In this document: positions 37,790 through 46,337 of the stretch, piece by piece
How the letters are laid out: the number at the start of each line of letters is the position of its first letter
Position numbering within the stretch: the stretch's first letter is position 1
NCBI GenBank assembly: GCA_025210795.1
Contig: JAOAQZ010000020.1
Location: forward strand, 310,001 to 374,000
DNA from: Cohaesibacter sp.
GTDB taxonomy: Bacteria; Pseudomonadota; Alphaproteobacteria; Rhizobiales; Cohaesibacteraceae
Reading direction: 5' to 3'
Length of the DNA stretch: 64,000 bases
Position numbers and translations under genes: made by a program
The notes under the pieces: generated by a model
The model's input: the letters and a program-made list of their open reading frames with translations, nothing else
The model's database searches: none
What the model was told of the DNA's origin: nothing

Positions 37790-38902
37790 CTAGCGAACGA
37801 TGGTCAGCTCTTCAGCGGCTCGTGTCACGCCGGTATAAAGCCAGCGCTGGCGATGCTCGCGAAAGGCCCAGCTTTCATCAAACAGCATCACCTTGTCCCA
37901 TTGCGAGCCTTGGGATTTGTGAACGGTGAGCGCATAGCCATAATCAAAGCTGTCCCCGCGTTTGCGCAAAGTCCAGGGGATCTCCCCCTCATGCTCTTCG
38001 AACAGGGCTTTTGGAATTTTCAGAGCCACACGGCCTGAAAGCTCATGCCCGCCTTCCGGTGAGACGCGCATTTTGATTTCCTTGCCAGTGCGTGAGGTAA
38101 TCTTGTCGACGATCCAGATGCCCCCGTTGAGCAGGCCTTTTTGGTGATTGTTGCGCAAGCATACCAGCTTGTCCCCCACAACAGGATAGGGCCCCTCAAA
38201 GGCCCGCAATTCGCGCAGACGTTTATTGTAATTGTGGCGCGTTTTGTTGCGCCCGACCAAAACCTGATCGGCGGCCAGCACATCTTCCGTATCAAGCTGC
38301 CTGCGGCTGATAACCTGCACTGCCCCGTAATCCCCATGGGAAAGTTCGCGCCCCTCGCGTACATCCTGCGCCAGCCTGATGATGGGATTGTCTCGGGCCT
38401 GACGGTGAATTTCAGTCAGCATCACATCAGGTTCTGCTTCGGTAAAAAATCCCCCGCCAGAGACCGGTGGCAGCTGGGCAGGATCCCCTAAAACGAGAAC
38501 CGGCTTGCCAAAAGACAAAAGATCAGACCCTAAAGCCTCATCCACCATAGAGCATTCATCAATCACAATCAGATCCGCATCATGGGCAGGGCTATCGCGA
38601 TTGATGACAAAGGCAGGGACATCCTCTTCGCTTTCGCTCTCATCGGGGCGATAGATCATGGCGTGAATGGTGCTGGCCCCGTAGCAGCCCTTCTGGCGAA
38701 GAACCTGAGCCGCTTTGCCGGTAAAGGCTCCGAACAAGACCTCTCCGTCTACATGGTCGGCCAAATGGCGCGCAAGCGTCGTCTTGCCGGTGCCAGCATA
38801 TCCAAACAGCCGGAAAATCTGCGGCTCACCTTGTTTGATCCAGTCAGAGACAGCACAAAGAGCTGCATCTTGCTGCGCAGACCAATCCATATATCTATCC
38901 AT
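37790..38902 (-). CDS. RecD-like ATP-dependent DNA helicase
   Basis: About 370-aa SF1B helicase. Walker A FGYAGTGKTTLARHL (about 33-47), Walker B LIVIDECSMV (about 109-118), the motif III region LVLGDPAQLPPVSGGG, and the late motif VI block ALTVHKSQGSQWDKVMLF and LYTGVTRAAEELTIVR resemble RecD/TraA/UvrD-C2 proteins. It is shorter than RecD and lacks RecBC neighbours, as do many small alphaproteobacterial RecD-like helicases. Start uncertain between ATG 38902 and ATG 38890. Role in DNA repair is inferred from the family only. Confidence 0.85.
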   Translation of the reverse strand: MDRYMDWSAQQDAALCAVSDWIKQGEPQIFRLFGYAGTGKTTLARHLADHVDGEVLFGAFTGKAAQVLRQKGCYGASTIHAMIYRPDESESEEDVPAFVINRDSPAHDADLIVIDECSMVDEALGSDLLSFGKPVLVLGDPAQLPPVSGGGFFTEAEPDVMLTEIHRQARDNPIIRLAQDVREGRELSHGDYGAVQVISRRQLDTEDVLAADQVLVGRNKTRHNYNKRLRELRAFEGPYPVVGDKLVCLRNNHQKGLLNGGIWIVDKITSRTGKEIKMRVSPEGGHELSGRVALKIPKALFEEHEGEIPWTLRKRGDSFDYGYALTVHKSQGSQWDKVMLFDESWAFREHRQRWLYTGVTRAAEELTIVR

Positions 38903-39154
38903 TGCTGTGAGAGAACAGATCCAGCCAGCCCAAGAACGTACCAAAAACAAAAAGCTGAGCTGGACAAATCACTTGCTCACAGAGTGGGGAAAGAGCACTC
39001 ATTTTGCAAGTTACATGCGCAGTGATCTTCAAGACTGTGCATAGGAAAAATGGGCGGGACACATATAGCGTCCAGAACCGGAATGATATGACGCCCCGCC
39101 TGTGCCGTAGCCATGTCAGGCAATAACGGCACAAGCTATGTGTGATGATGGGTT

Positions 39155-39820
39155 TTATGCGATGGCATGGCTTTTATCTGCCCCATCATGAGAGGTATGC
39201 CTGTCCTGCGCCCAGCGCTGATAAATCGCCTCTCCAAGATCGGGTGAGAGAACAGTAAGGCTGCTCGATGTCAGCTTGATAAGCCGTTCTTCATTCTGAT
39301 CAAGCTTGGAATAATGATTGAGGCCCATCAGGATCATCATGACTTGTTGGATCTGATGATTGGAAGCTCCTTGTTGAGGGTGAGGAAAATCAGTAATGGT
39401 ACTTATAATGCGATTGAGATCATCGACCATTTTAAGGTAGCGATCATGGAAAATTTCAAAGGTCAATCCATCTCTTGGAGAAAGCTCACTTAAGCCATTT
39501 AAGAATAAGCATCCCCGACCGGCTGCATTGTGAGCAAGGAATTTAGAAAACTCGATAAAGAAGCTGGAAAGATATTGTGTTGATGGCTGATTGTAGGCGG
39601 ATGAAAAGAGCATCAAAAGCGGTGATTTCTCAAAATACTTTTCAAGAACTAGCTCAAGAATGTTGTTTCTGGATTGAAAGCTATTGTAAAAGCTTGATCT
39701 TTGAATATTCATAGACTCCACAAGAGAGCTAATAGAAGTGAGGCGAATTCCGTCATTCCAAAAACAAGTTTCTGCTGCAAGTAAAACTTCATCGTGATTA
39801 AATTTCTTCGGGCGGCCCAT
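39155..39820 (-). CDS. TetR-family transcriptional regulator
   Basis: 221-aa regulator. It has an N-terminal TetR HTH (about 8-55: HDEVLLAAETCFWNDGIRLTSISSLVESMNIQRSSFYNSFQSR) and an unassigned ligand-binding C-terminal region. ATG 39820 follows AAGGAGGG. Its gene and the 293-bp region upstream are clearly more AT-rich than the neighbours, suggesting recent acquisition. Target genes cannot be inferred; no divergent partner begins in the upstream gap. Confidence 0.85.
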   Translation of the reverse strand: MGRPKKFNHDEVLLAAETCFWNDGIRLTSISSLVESMNIQRSSFYNSFQSRNNILELVLEKYFEKSPLLMLFSSAYNQPSTQYLSSFFIEFSKFLAHNAAGRGCLFLNGLSELSPRDGLTFEIFHDRYLKMVDDLNRIISTITDFPHPQQGASNHQIQQVMMILMGLNHYSKLDQNEERLIKLTSSSLTVLSPDLGEAIYQRWAQDRHTSHDGADKSHAIA

Positions 39821-40113
39821 AAATTGCCCTCCTTGTACCACCAATATATTAGCACAACTAAATGTTAACTATATTCGCACACGGATGCAACTTTTTGATG
39901 TAAAATGAGGACAAGGAGATTTCTAAAAATGACAGCAGGAAAATTAGAAAAGAAAAATAATTATATGAAATGAGAATAATTGGAAAAAATTACTCCATAT
40001 GCCAATGGCGAGAAATTTGGTATTTATGCTTATCGTTAATGGGCTTCTGGTAAATAGTTGAAGTTAATTGGTTATTGATTACTAATTTAAATATATGGGA
40101 AAGGTCGATTTTC
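39821..40113. other. AT-rich gap upstream of the TetR gene
   Basis: 293 bp, strongly AT-rich compared with the surroundings. No gene is seen. Holds the TetR promoter and presumably its operator; no unambiguous palindrome was found. Confidence 0.4.
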
Positions 40114-41187
40114 TCACATAGCATCTAAAATCGCGGGAAAGATTTTTTGCCGCATATGCTCCATCAGGATTATCTGTTCCCGGCTTCCAAGCAGATGGCC
40201 TGTGGGTAAGCTAAAAGCGCCTTGTGCCCAGCGATATGCATTGGGACAGCTTTGCGGCCGATATTTGCGTTTAAAGTAGCTCAGCTCAGGCAGGCTGCGG
40301 TAGCTTTGGTAGACATGAAAGCCCGCTTCTACCAGGCTGTCAAAACAATGCTGTCGCAAAGCATAGGGGACATGAACTGGCATTGCGGTCTGGTTATGCT
40401 GTCCTTGTCCGCTGCTGCAAACAAGGCGCAAAGGGCTTGCGGCGAAAGCCATGCGATAGGTGGAAATCTGCTTGTGGAGCGCTTGATGGTTCGTTGGTGC
40501 CTGATCCAGCCCTTCCTGCAGGAGCAGCTCCTGATCAGCAGTTGGCTCTTCTACAAGACCAACCAGCGGAGCGGCGCTCTCGCGCAAAAAAGCCACACCT
40601 TGTAAAGATTGCTGCTCGGCCCAGCGCGCAAGCTTGGTTGCCTCACCCTCGTTTGATGTTGCGATAAAGGCAGGCGCCGGGGCTTCTTCTTCCCGTCCAG
40701 ATGGCAGACAGCTGACCAGAAAATCACAATGATCAAGAGATATCGGAGCCCTGCCCACAAGGGACAACATGGCGTCCGATCCGTCTTCAATAAGGGCAAT
40801 GTTATGGGCGCTTAAAAGCTCATATAAAGGGGCACTATTATAGATCTGTCCAAAGAGATGGCAGACAAGAACAGCCCGGCTTTTGTCGCTCAAGGCGCGC
40901 TCAATTGCGCGGAACGAGATAAGCAGCGTATCAGCATCCACATCCACAAAGACCGGGCGGGCCCCAACCAGTTCGACCGCATGGGCAAGGGAGGCAGGGG
41001 CTAGGGCTGGAAGAATGACTTCATCACCCTGGCCAATGCCTTTGACCAAAAGACAGGCCTGAATGGCCGTGGACCAGTCTTGGCTATATTGAATGAAAGC
41101 GCCAGAGAAGAGTCCAGATAATCGCTCATCCGCCCTTGGCTGGGACTGAGAGGGAAAAAGGTGTCTTTGTTGGCCTTCCAAGGACAT
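40114..41187 (-). CDS. DegT/DnrJ-fold protein lacking the PLP lysine
   Basis: 357 aa, related to the DegT/DnrJ/EryC1/StrS sugar aminotransferases: GIGQGDEVILPALAPASLAHAVELVGARPVFVDVD (about 51-85), AVLVCHLFGQIYNSAPLYEL (about 105-124) and the Asp motif LIEDGSDAML (about 132-141) are recognisable. At the position of the catalytic lysine (S-F-x-x-x-K in active enzymes) the sequence reads VSCLPSGREEE, with Gly164 replacing Lys, so transamination is unlikely. Start: ATG 41187 with AGGAAGAG upstream; TTG 41238 is possible. No sugar-nucleotide genes lie nearby. It is probably a pseudoenzyme or a decaying gene. Confidence 0.65.
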   Translation of the reverse strand: MSLEGQQRHLFPSQSQPRADERLSGLFSGAFIQYSQDWSTAIQACLLVKGIGQGDEVILPALAPASLAHAVELVGARPVFVDVDADTLLISFRAIERALSDKSRAVLVCHLFGQIYNSAPLYELLSAHNIALIEDGSDAMLSLVGRAPISLDHCDFLVSCLPSGREEEAPAPAFIATSNEGEATKLARWAEQQSLQGVAFLRESAAPLVGLVEEPTADQELLLQEGLDQAPTNHQALHKQISTYRMAFAASPLRLVCSSGQGQHNQTAMPVHVPYALRQHCFDSLVEAGFHVYQSYRSLPELSYFKRKYRPQSCPNAYRWAQGAFSLPTGHLLGSREQIILMEHMRQKIFPAILDAM

Positions 41188-41323
41188 CGCGCTGGCTCTT
41201 CCTGCTATGCTAACTGCTTTGGCTGCTATTCTGTCCAAGGGTCTGGCAATATTGGGTTAATAGGTGCCTGAAATATGCAAGGCAAAGCAGGGCTTTTGCA
41301 ACTGGCGTTAACAAAGGGCTAAA

Positions 41324-41355
41324 GGCAAAGAGGCAAAGAGGCAAAGAGGGAAAGA
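41324..41355. repeat. 8-bp tandem repeat, four units
   Basis: GGCAAAGA is repeated three times exactly and once as GGGAAAGA (41324-41355), in the gap between the DegT-fold gene and the MurR/RpiR gene. Confidence 0.9.
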
Positions 41356-41379
41356 GCACAAGGGCGCGAGAAGCGTGGC

Positions 41380-42270
41380 CTAATCGAAATCTTTGGGCTC
41401 AAGCGGCTTGAGATAACCATCCACCGCATGCACCTGTTCGCGAAAGCGGCGCAGATTTTCAACCACACATTCGCCGCCCTGTCGTGTGGTCTCGGCCAAA
41501 ATCAACTCACAAGCCGAAGCCGCTGGCACCAGAGAAGGCAGCAATTGCGGCCCGGACATGGGAACAAACAGCCCCATATCAGCATAAGGCACTGCCGGAG
41601 AGGACATCACGTCGGTGATAATAATCACCTTGCAACCCCGCTTTTTGCCCACGGCAAGCAGGCGCTCTCCTTCCGAGGCATAAGGTGCAAAGGTAAAGAG
41701 GATAATGAGATCCTGCTCATCTGCTTGACCCAGAATATCAAAATGAGAGCCGTCAGGGCTTTCAAGCAGTTGCATGGAGGGAAGAGCAATCTTGCCTGCA
41801 TAAGCAAGATAATGGGCAAAGGCAAAGGACGAACGATAGCCCGCCACATAAACTCGCTTGGCTTGCAAAATGGCTTTGGCAATCTTCTCAACCGTTTTAT
41901 GGGTGTCGGGCTGGAACAGGCTTTTAAGATTGGACAAGGTGGCTTGTCCGATCTTTAAAAAAGCACGACTTTCCTCGCCCCAGCGCTCATCGTCTTGCAG
42001 AGCAGCTGCCCGGTCCTCCAGATGGACATCACGCCGCTGAACCGCGGCCTGAAAGACCCCGCGAAAGGGCTCAAAAGTGGCAAAGCCTGCCATTTGAGCA
42101 AGCCGAACAATGGTGGAGGGATGAACCTCGGCTGCCTTGGCCAATTGCCGCACCGACTGAAAAGCCACGTCAGAAGGATGCTCAAGCACGTAAGACGCCG
42201 CAATCTTGGTTTGCGGCGACATATCGGCATAAGAATCCCACAATTTTTGCCGCAATTCATCCAGCGTCAT
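41380..42270 (-). CDS. MurR/RpiR-family transcriptional regulator
   Basis: 296-aa regulator: N-terminal HTH (about 1-75) with SVRQLAKAAEVHPSTIVRLAQMAGFATFEPFR, and a SIS sugar-phosphate-binding domain (about 120-260) with VYVAGYRSSFAFAHYLAYAG, IILFTFAPYASEGERLLAV and KVIIITDVMSSP. Members respond to phosphosugars and control sugar or amino-sugar use. No sugar operon lies beside it; its neighbours are the DegT-fold protein downstream and the BKACE-fold gene divergent upstream. The latter, 268 bp away, is the most plausible target. Confidence 0.87.
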   Translation of the reverse strand: MTLDELRQKLWDSYADMSPQTKIAASYVLEHPSDVAFQSVRQLAKAAEVHPSTIVRLAQMAGFATFEPFRGVFQAAVQRRDVHLEDRAAALQDDERWGEESRAFLKIGQATLSNLKSLFQPDTHKTVEKIAKAILQAKRVYVAGYRSSFAFAHYLAYAGKIALPSMQLLESPDGSHFDILGQADEQDLIILFTFAPYASEGERLLAVGKKRGCKVIIITDVMSSPAVPYADMGLFVPMSGPQLLPSLVPAASACELILAETTRQGGECVVENLRRFREQVHAVDGYLKPLEPKDFD

Positions 42271-42538
42271 GGTTCAGCTTTCGCTTTGAGGCCCTGCCGA
42301 GGGCAGGGTGGCATATAGGCACAGATTGGTGCAGGTCAGCTCTTGGTCGCAAATGGTCAGTGACCCTTCTGTCTTACAAAAGCTAAGGCAGAAGTGCAAA
42401 GAAACAGTCAAGGAAAGTATCAAGCTTGCGGCATTTTCCATCTTTTGGCTTGTCGAAAGATGAAATTTCCAATTGCACCCCCAAAAATCTCCTGTTTAGT
42501 CTAAAGCGCGACGAATTAATTTGCTATTGAGTGATTTT

Positions 42539-43390
42539 ATGATTTTAGGGCTCCCCAGACCAGCCGTTTTGGCACTTTCGCCCAATGGCCCCAATGCCTC
42601 CAAGCTGCATCACCCCCAAATGCCTCTCACATCTGATGAACAGGCTCAATGTGCCAAGCGCTGCCTTGAGGCTGGTGCAAGCCTTTATCACTTAAGCGCT
42701 TTTGATGAAAAGCTGCGCTATAGCCTTGAAAAAGATGTGGTGCGGCAGGCGATGGATGCCACCGAAGAGGCCTGCGAGGGGCGTCTTCTCATCCAGCTTA
42801 ATCTCAAAGCAAGTGACGGTGTCTCCTTTGCCCAGCAGAGAGCGCTAACCGAGCAGATAAAGCCGCAGGCCGTTGCCATTCCGTTTCGTGAGATTTTTCC
42901 CTTTGGGGCGGAAGATGAGGCCGAGAATGAAGCGCGCGATTTTCTTGATGACTGCCACAAGGAAGCCATCGCTGTTCGCTTTGATTTTAGCGATGAGGCA
43001 GATCTTGATTGGTTCTATGCCTATCGCCAATATGGCCTCATCCCCGGTGACAAACCCTTTTTGCATTTCTCTCTGGAGCAAGCGACAGCAAAACCGGACC
43101 AAACTGCCCATAGCTTGCGGCCCTATCTTGTGCGCCTTGATAAGCTGAATATGGGCGGCATGGTGCATTGGTCTGCAAGCGCATCGGGTGAGGCCGAACG
43201 ATCAGTGGCCGCTGCCGCTCTTGCCTTTGGCGGCCATTGCCAGGTTGGATTTGCTCATAATTTGCATGATCTTGATGGAGAGCTTGCCGCAGGCAATGCA
43301 CAGCAGATTGAAGCAATAAGACCCTTGGCTGACGCCTTGGGGCGTCCGCCCGCCAGCAAGTTTGAAGCGCTTGCAATGTTAAAGGGATAG
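42539..43390 (+). CDS. BKACE-fold (DUF849) protein with altered metal site
   Basis: 283-aa protein related to beta-keto acid cleavage enzymes: LALSPNGPNASKLHHPQMPLTSDEQAQ (about 11-37), CLEAGASLYHLSAFD (about 42-56), and the C-terminal GGHCQVGFAHNLHDLDGELAAGNAQQIE block. Active BKACE enzymes bind zinc through an H-x-H motif and the Glu of VRVGLEDN. Here these read His51-Leu-Ser53 and QVGFAHN, so at least two ligands are missing. ATG 42539 was chosen; TTG 42521 is the alternative and neither has a strong ribosome site. The gene precedes a Nudix hydrolase on the same strand. Function unknown, possibly non-catalytic. Confidence 0.65.
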   Translation: MILGLPRPAVLALSPNGPNASKLHHPQMPLTSDEQAQCAKRCLEAGASLYHLSAFDEKLRYSLEKDVVRQAMDATEEACEGRLLIQLNLKASDGVSFAQQRALTEQIKPQAVAIPFREIFPFGAEDEAENEARDFLDDCHKEAIAVRFDFSDEADLDWFYAYRQYGLIPGDKPFLHFSLEQATAKPDQTAHSLRPYLVRLDKLNMGGMVHWSASASGEAERSVAAAALAFGGHCQVGFAHNLHDLDGELAAGNAQQIEAIRPLADALGRPPASKFEALAMLKG

Positions 43391-43476
43391 AAGCAATTGG
43401 TGCCGTGCTGGCAATCCTGATTGAGATAGGGCAAACAGGGGCAACTCAAGAGCGCGAGGAAATAAGGAGTGTGAGG

Positions 43477-44103
43477 ATGGCAAAAAAGTCAGATCGGTTC
43501 TTGCCCGGCCGCCGCAACGCGCAGGCGACCATTTTGGGCAAACGCTCGCTCCTTCAAAGCTGGATCAGCATTGACGAAGTGGATGCAAGCTTTGTCGGTA
43601 GCGATGGCAAGACCCGCACCATCCGCCGAGAAATCCATGACCATGGGCAGGTTGTCTGCGTTTTGCCGGTAGACCGCGAGCGGCGCGTCGCCCTGTTGGC
43701 GCGGCAGGTTCGGGTGCCGCTGGTCGTGGGCGGGGAAGAAGACCCCCAGATATTGGAAGTGGCAGCAGGCCTTATCGACGCGGGCGAAAGCCCCGAGCAA
43801 GCGGTGCTGCGCGAAGGAGAAGAAGAGTTGGGCGTGCGCCTCAATGACCTGAGCCTTGTTGCCCACGCCTATTCCTCCCCCGGGTCACTCACCGAAAAGC
43901 CCTATCACTTCCTTGCCAGCTACAGCCTGCCGGACAGGCTTCATAAAGGCGGCGGCCTTGAAAGCGAGGGGGAAGATATCATCGTTGAAGAAATCGCACT
44001 CGATGAGTTGGGCGAAGCGGTCTTGCAAGGAAACCTGCGCGATATAAAAACCATCCTCCTCATCCAGCACCTGATGCTGTCCGAGCCTGAGCTGTTTTTC
44101 TAA
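43477..44103 (+). CDS. Nudix hydrolase (ADP-ribose pyrophosphatase-like)
   Basis: 208-aa protein. The Nudix box spans residues 98-120 (GLIDAGESPEQAVLREGEEELGV), fully matching G-x5-E-x7-REUXEEXGU, apart from G for U after RE. The preceding strand VVCVLPVDRERRVALLARQVR and the following SPGSLTEKPYHFLA fit the ADP-ribose pyrophosphatase group (SPG motif). ATG 43477 is preceded by AAGGAG and GAGG. It would hydrolyse nucleoside diphosphate derivatives. It is 86 bp downstream of the BKACE-fold gene and may share its transcript. Confidence 0.88.
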   Translation: MAKKSDRFLPGRRNAQATILGKRSLLQSWISIDEVDASFVGSDGKTRTIRREIHDHGQVVCVLPVDRERRVALLARQVRVPLVVGGEEDPQILEVAAGLIDAGESPEQAVLREGEEELGVRLNDLSLVAHAYSSPGSLTEKPYHFLASYSLPDRLHKGGGLESEGEDIIVEEIALDELGEAVLQGNLRDIKTILLIQHLMLSEPELFF

Positions 44104-44183
44104 GTGGTCAGACCTAGTTGTAGCTGATCATTCTTGGAGTTGTCAGGAATGCTGAACACGGAAACACTGCTCGCCTACGACAG

Positions 44184-44441
44184 TTAGCTTGAAGTGAGGG
44201 GGCTTCCAGAGGGCCATGGAGCAAATCCATTCTCTTCAAACCAGTGTTTTATGGTTTTGCTCCGAACTGCCGGACATTTAACCCAGAAGCTTTTAGCAAT
44301 TCCAACTCGAATAGATTCCTTTGAAGCGCCAAGATATAGATCAACATGTTCCCAAGCCTTATCAAAGAGTTTGTCTCTGAGTTCATTGCCAAATGCAATG
44401 CCGTATCCAGAGTCGCCACTACTCCAAGCATTCACTTCCAT
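44184..44441 (-). CDS. Small protein of unknown function (85 aa)
   Basis: 85-aa frame with a natural protein composition: an N-terminal GDSGYGIAFGNELRDKLFDK segment, beta-rich centre HVDLYLGASKESIRVGIA and C-terminal FWVKCPAVRSKTIKHWFEENGFAPWPSG. The last block, with aromatic-x-x-Cys-Pro and a final x-G-x-APWPxG, resembles a short orphan family I have seen in bacterial genomes, where a further 10-15 residues usually follow. It may therefore be slightly truncated. Base composition is lower in GC than its neighbours. The ribosome site is poor (GAAGAG, about 9 bp upstream). A chance frame cannot be excluded. Confidence 0.5.
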   Translation of the reverse strand: MEVNAWSSGDSGYGIAFGNELRDKLFDKAWEHVDLYLGASKESIRVGIAKSFWVKCPAVRSKTIKHWFEENGFAPWPSGSPLTSS

Positions 44442-44500
44442 AATAACTCTTCGAAAATGCCATCATGAGTTGTGAGGTGAATTGTATCAATTAAAAGACC

Positions 44501-46105
44501 CTACCACACTCCGAACAAATAGCCGCGTTTGTGGGCGCCTCCAGTGCGGCTCAGAATTTCCTCATCTGAAATACCGACGCGCAATCGCCGCTGGCGCATC
44601 CATTGGAACAGCCTTTCATGAAGCTGAGCCCGAATAGCCTGATGTTCCGGACTCGCGCCAAGATCATTCAGTTCGTGAGCGTCCGCCTCAAGGTCAAACA
44701 ATTGCGGGGCAAAGCCTTCATAAAGGATATATTTCCAGCGCTCTGTGCGCACCATGAAGGCCCGCGCTTCATCCGGGTCCAGTCCCAGCTCAGGGCGGGC
44801 ATGACGAACGGAATAGTCACACTCGGAAAAGACCGCATCGCGCCAGTCAATGTCCTCGCCCTTTTTTGCATGCAGAAGAGGCATCAGGCTGCGACCCTCA
44901 AGGCGGTGGGGCACAGCCTTGCCACCGCTGGTATCAAGAAAGGTCGGCACCAGATCAATGGCCTCGACAAAAGCATCGCTCACGCTGCCGCGCGTTCCGT
45001 CCGCTTGTGGGGACGGGTCCATGATAATCATGGGAATACGCACACTTTCTTCAAAGAACAGCTCTTTTTCGCCAAGCCAGTGATCGCCAAGCATATCTCC
45101 ATGATCGGAGGTAAAGACAATGAGCGTATTCTCCATCAAGCCTTCCGCTTCCATGAAATCAAACAGTTTTTTAAGATTGTCATCAATCTGCTTGATCAGG
45201 CCCATATAGGCGGGGATGACCGTCTCGCGCACCTCTTCACGGGCAAAGCACTGGCTTTCAGGATGGTTCATAAAGGCCCCGACAACGGGATGCGGGCTTG
45301 CGCGCTCTGCCTCACCCTTATTGGCTGGCGGTATCTGACTTTCATCATACATGGCATGATAGGGCGCAGGGGCTATATAGGGCCAGTGGGGCTTGATATA
45401 GGAAAGATGCAGGCACCATGGCTGATCGGGATCATCTGCCTTGGCATCTTTCATAAAATCCATAGCCCGCCGGGTGATCCATGCGGTCTCGCTATCTTCC
45501 TCGCGCACATTGGCCTCAAGGCGGGCATGGCTCATATGCCAGCCGGACAGGGTCTCGCCTTCCTCGCCAAGGGCTGAATTGGCCGCTTCATGCCAAAGGT
45601 TGCCGCCCTCGTAGCCTTTGCTTTCAAGATAGGCCTGATAGGCAGTATCACCGGTAAAACCGGGATCGGGATGCAGTCCGTCATCACGCTCATAAGGCTC
45701 AAACCCTGCTTCAATCAAAGACACCCCCATATCGGTATGGGGATCAATGCCCAGCCGCTTCAAAGCAGCATAGTCGGCTGTCATATGGGTTTTGCCCACA
45801 AGAGCGGTGCGCACATTCTGCTCTTTAAGATAGTGCCCAAGGGTCATTTCATCAGGGCGCAGGGGAAAACCGTTATAGGTCGCCCCGTGAGAAAAGGCAT
45901 AGCGGCCGGTATAAAAGCTCATCCGCGAAGGGCCGCAAACGGGTGCCTGAACATAAGCCCGATCAAACCGCACCCCTTTGGCGGCAAGCGCATCAATGGT
46001 CGGGGTTTCAAGATGGGGATGCCCATAGCAGGAAAGATAATCCCAGCGCAGCTGATCGGCCATAATGAACAGGATATGACGGGGAGCAGAGGATGACTGG
46101 GACAT
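44501..46105 (-). CDS. Sulfatase / phosphonate monoester hydrolase family enzyme
   Basis: 534-aa type I sulfatase. The formylglycine motif is CGPSR with Cys57 in APVCGPSRMSFYTGRYAF; metal ligands lie in IMADQLRWDYLSCYG (Asp pair near residues 16-20) and late VFTSDHGDMLGDH, with His in GKTHM. The cysteine must be converted by a formylglycine-generating enzyme, which is not in the window. No signal peptide, so it is cytoplasmic. Choline sulfatase or phosphonate/phosphodiester hydrolase are the best alternatives. ATG 46105 follows AGAGAGG. It is divergent from an aldehyde dehydrogenase gene. Confidence 0.88.
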   Translation of the reverse strand: MSQSSSAPRHILFIMADQLRWDYLSCYGHPHLETPTIDALAAKGVRFDRAYVQAPVCGPSRMSFYTGRYAFSHGATYNGFPLRPDEMTLGHYLKEQNVRTALVGKTHMTADYAALKRLGIDPHTDMGVSLIEAGFEPYERDDGLHPDPGFTGDTAYQAYLESKGYEGGNLWHEAANSALGEEGETLSGWHMSHARLEANVREEDSETAWITRRAMDFMKDAKADDPDQPWCLHLSYIKPHWPYIAPAPYHAMYDESQIPPANKGEAERASPHPVVGAFMNHPESQCFAREEVRETVIPAYMGLIKQIDDNLKKLFDFMEAEGLMENTLIVFTSDHGDMLGDHWLGEKELFFEESVRIPMIIMDPSPQADGTRGSVSDAFVEAIDLVPTFLDTSGGKAVPHRLEGRSLMPLLHAKKGEDIDWRDAVFSECDYSVRHARPELGLDPDEARAFMVRTERWKYILYEGFAPQLFDLEADAHELNDLGASPEHQAIRAQLHERLFQWMRQRRLRVGISDEEILSRTGGAHKRGYLFGVW

Positions 46106-46337
46106 GGAACCTCTCTTGAGATTGGCTTGAGAAAAGCATCTGAACAGGCAAGGGGATGCAGGAACGGGACCGTCCGGTGCGAATTGCGCGAAGTCTAGAA
46201 ACCCACAAGCTTTTTTTCAAGAGCTTGCCCTTTTTCGCAAACAGGGTCACACTTTGCCCACCGATCCCCACCCCCTTGGCTTTTTGCCATCGTCACCCCT
46301 TTGCGGTGTGTGTGGCAGGCCCTTTGAGGCAAGTTTC

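Noticed and set aside
41324..41355. The GGCAAAGA repeats as a CRISPR array
   Set aside because: The units are contiguous without spacers, and no cas genes are in the window.
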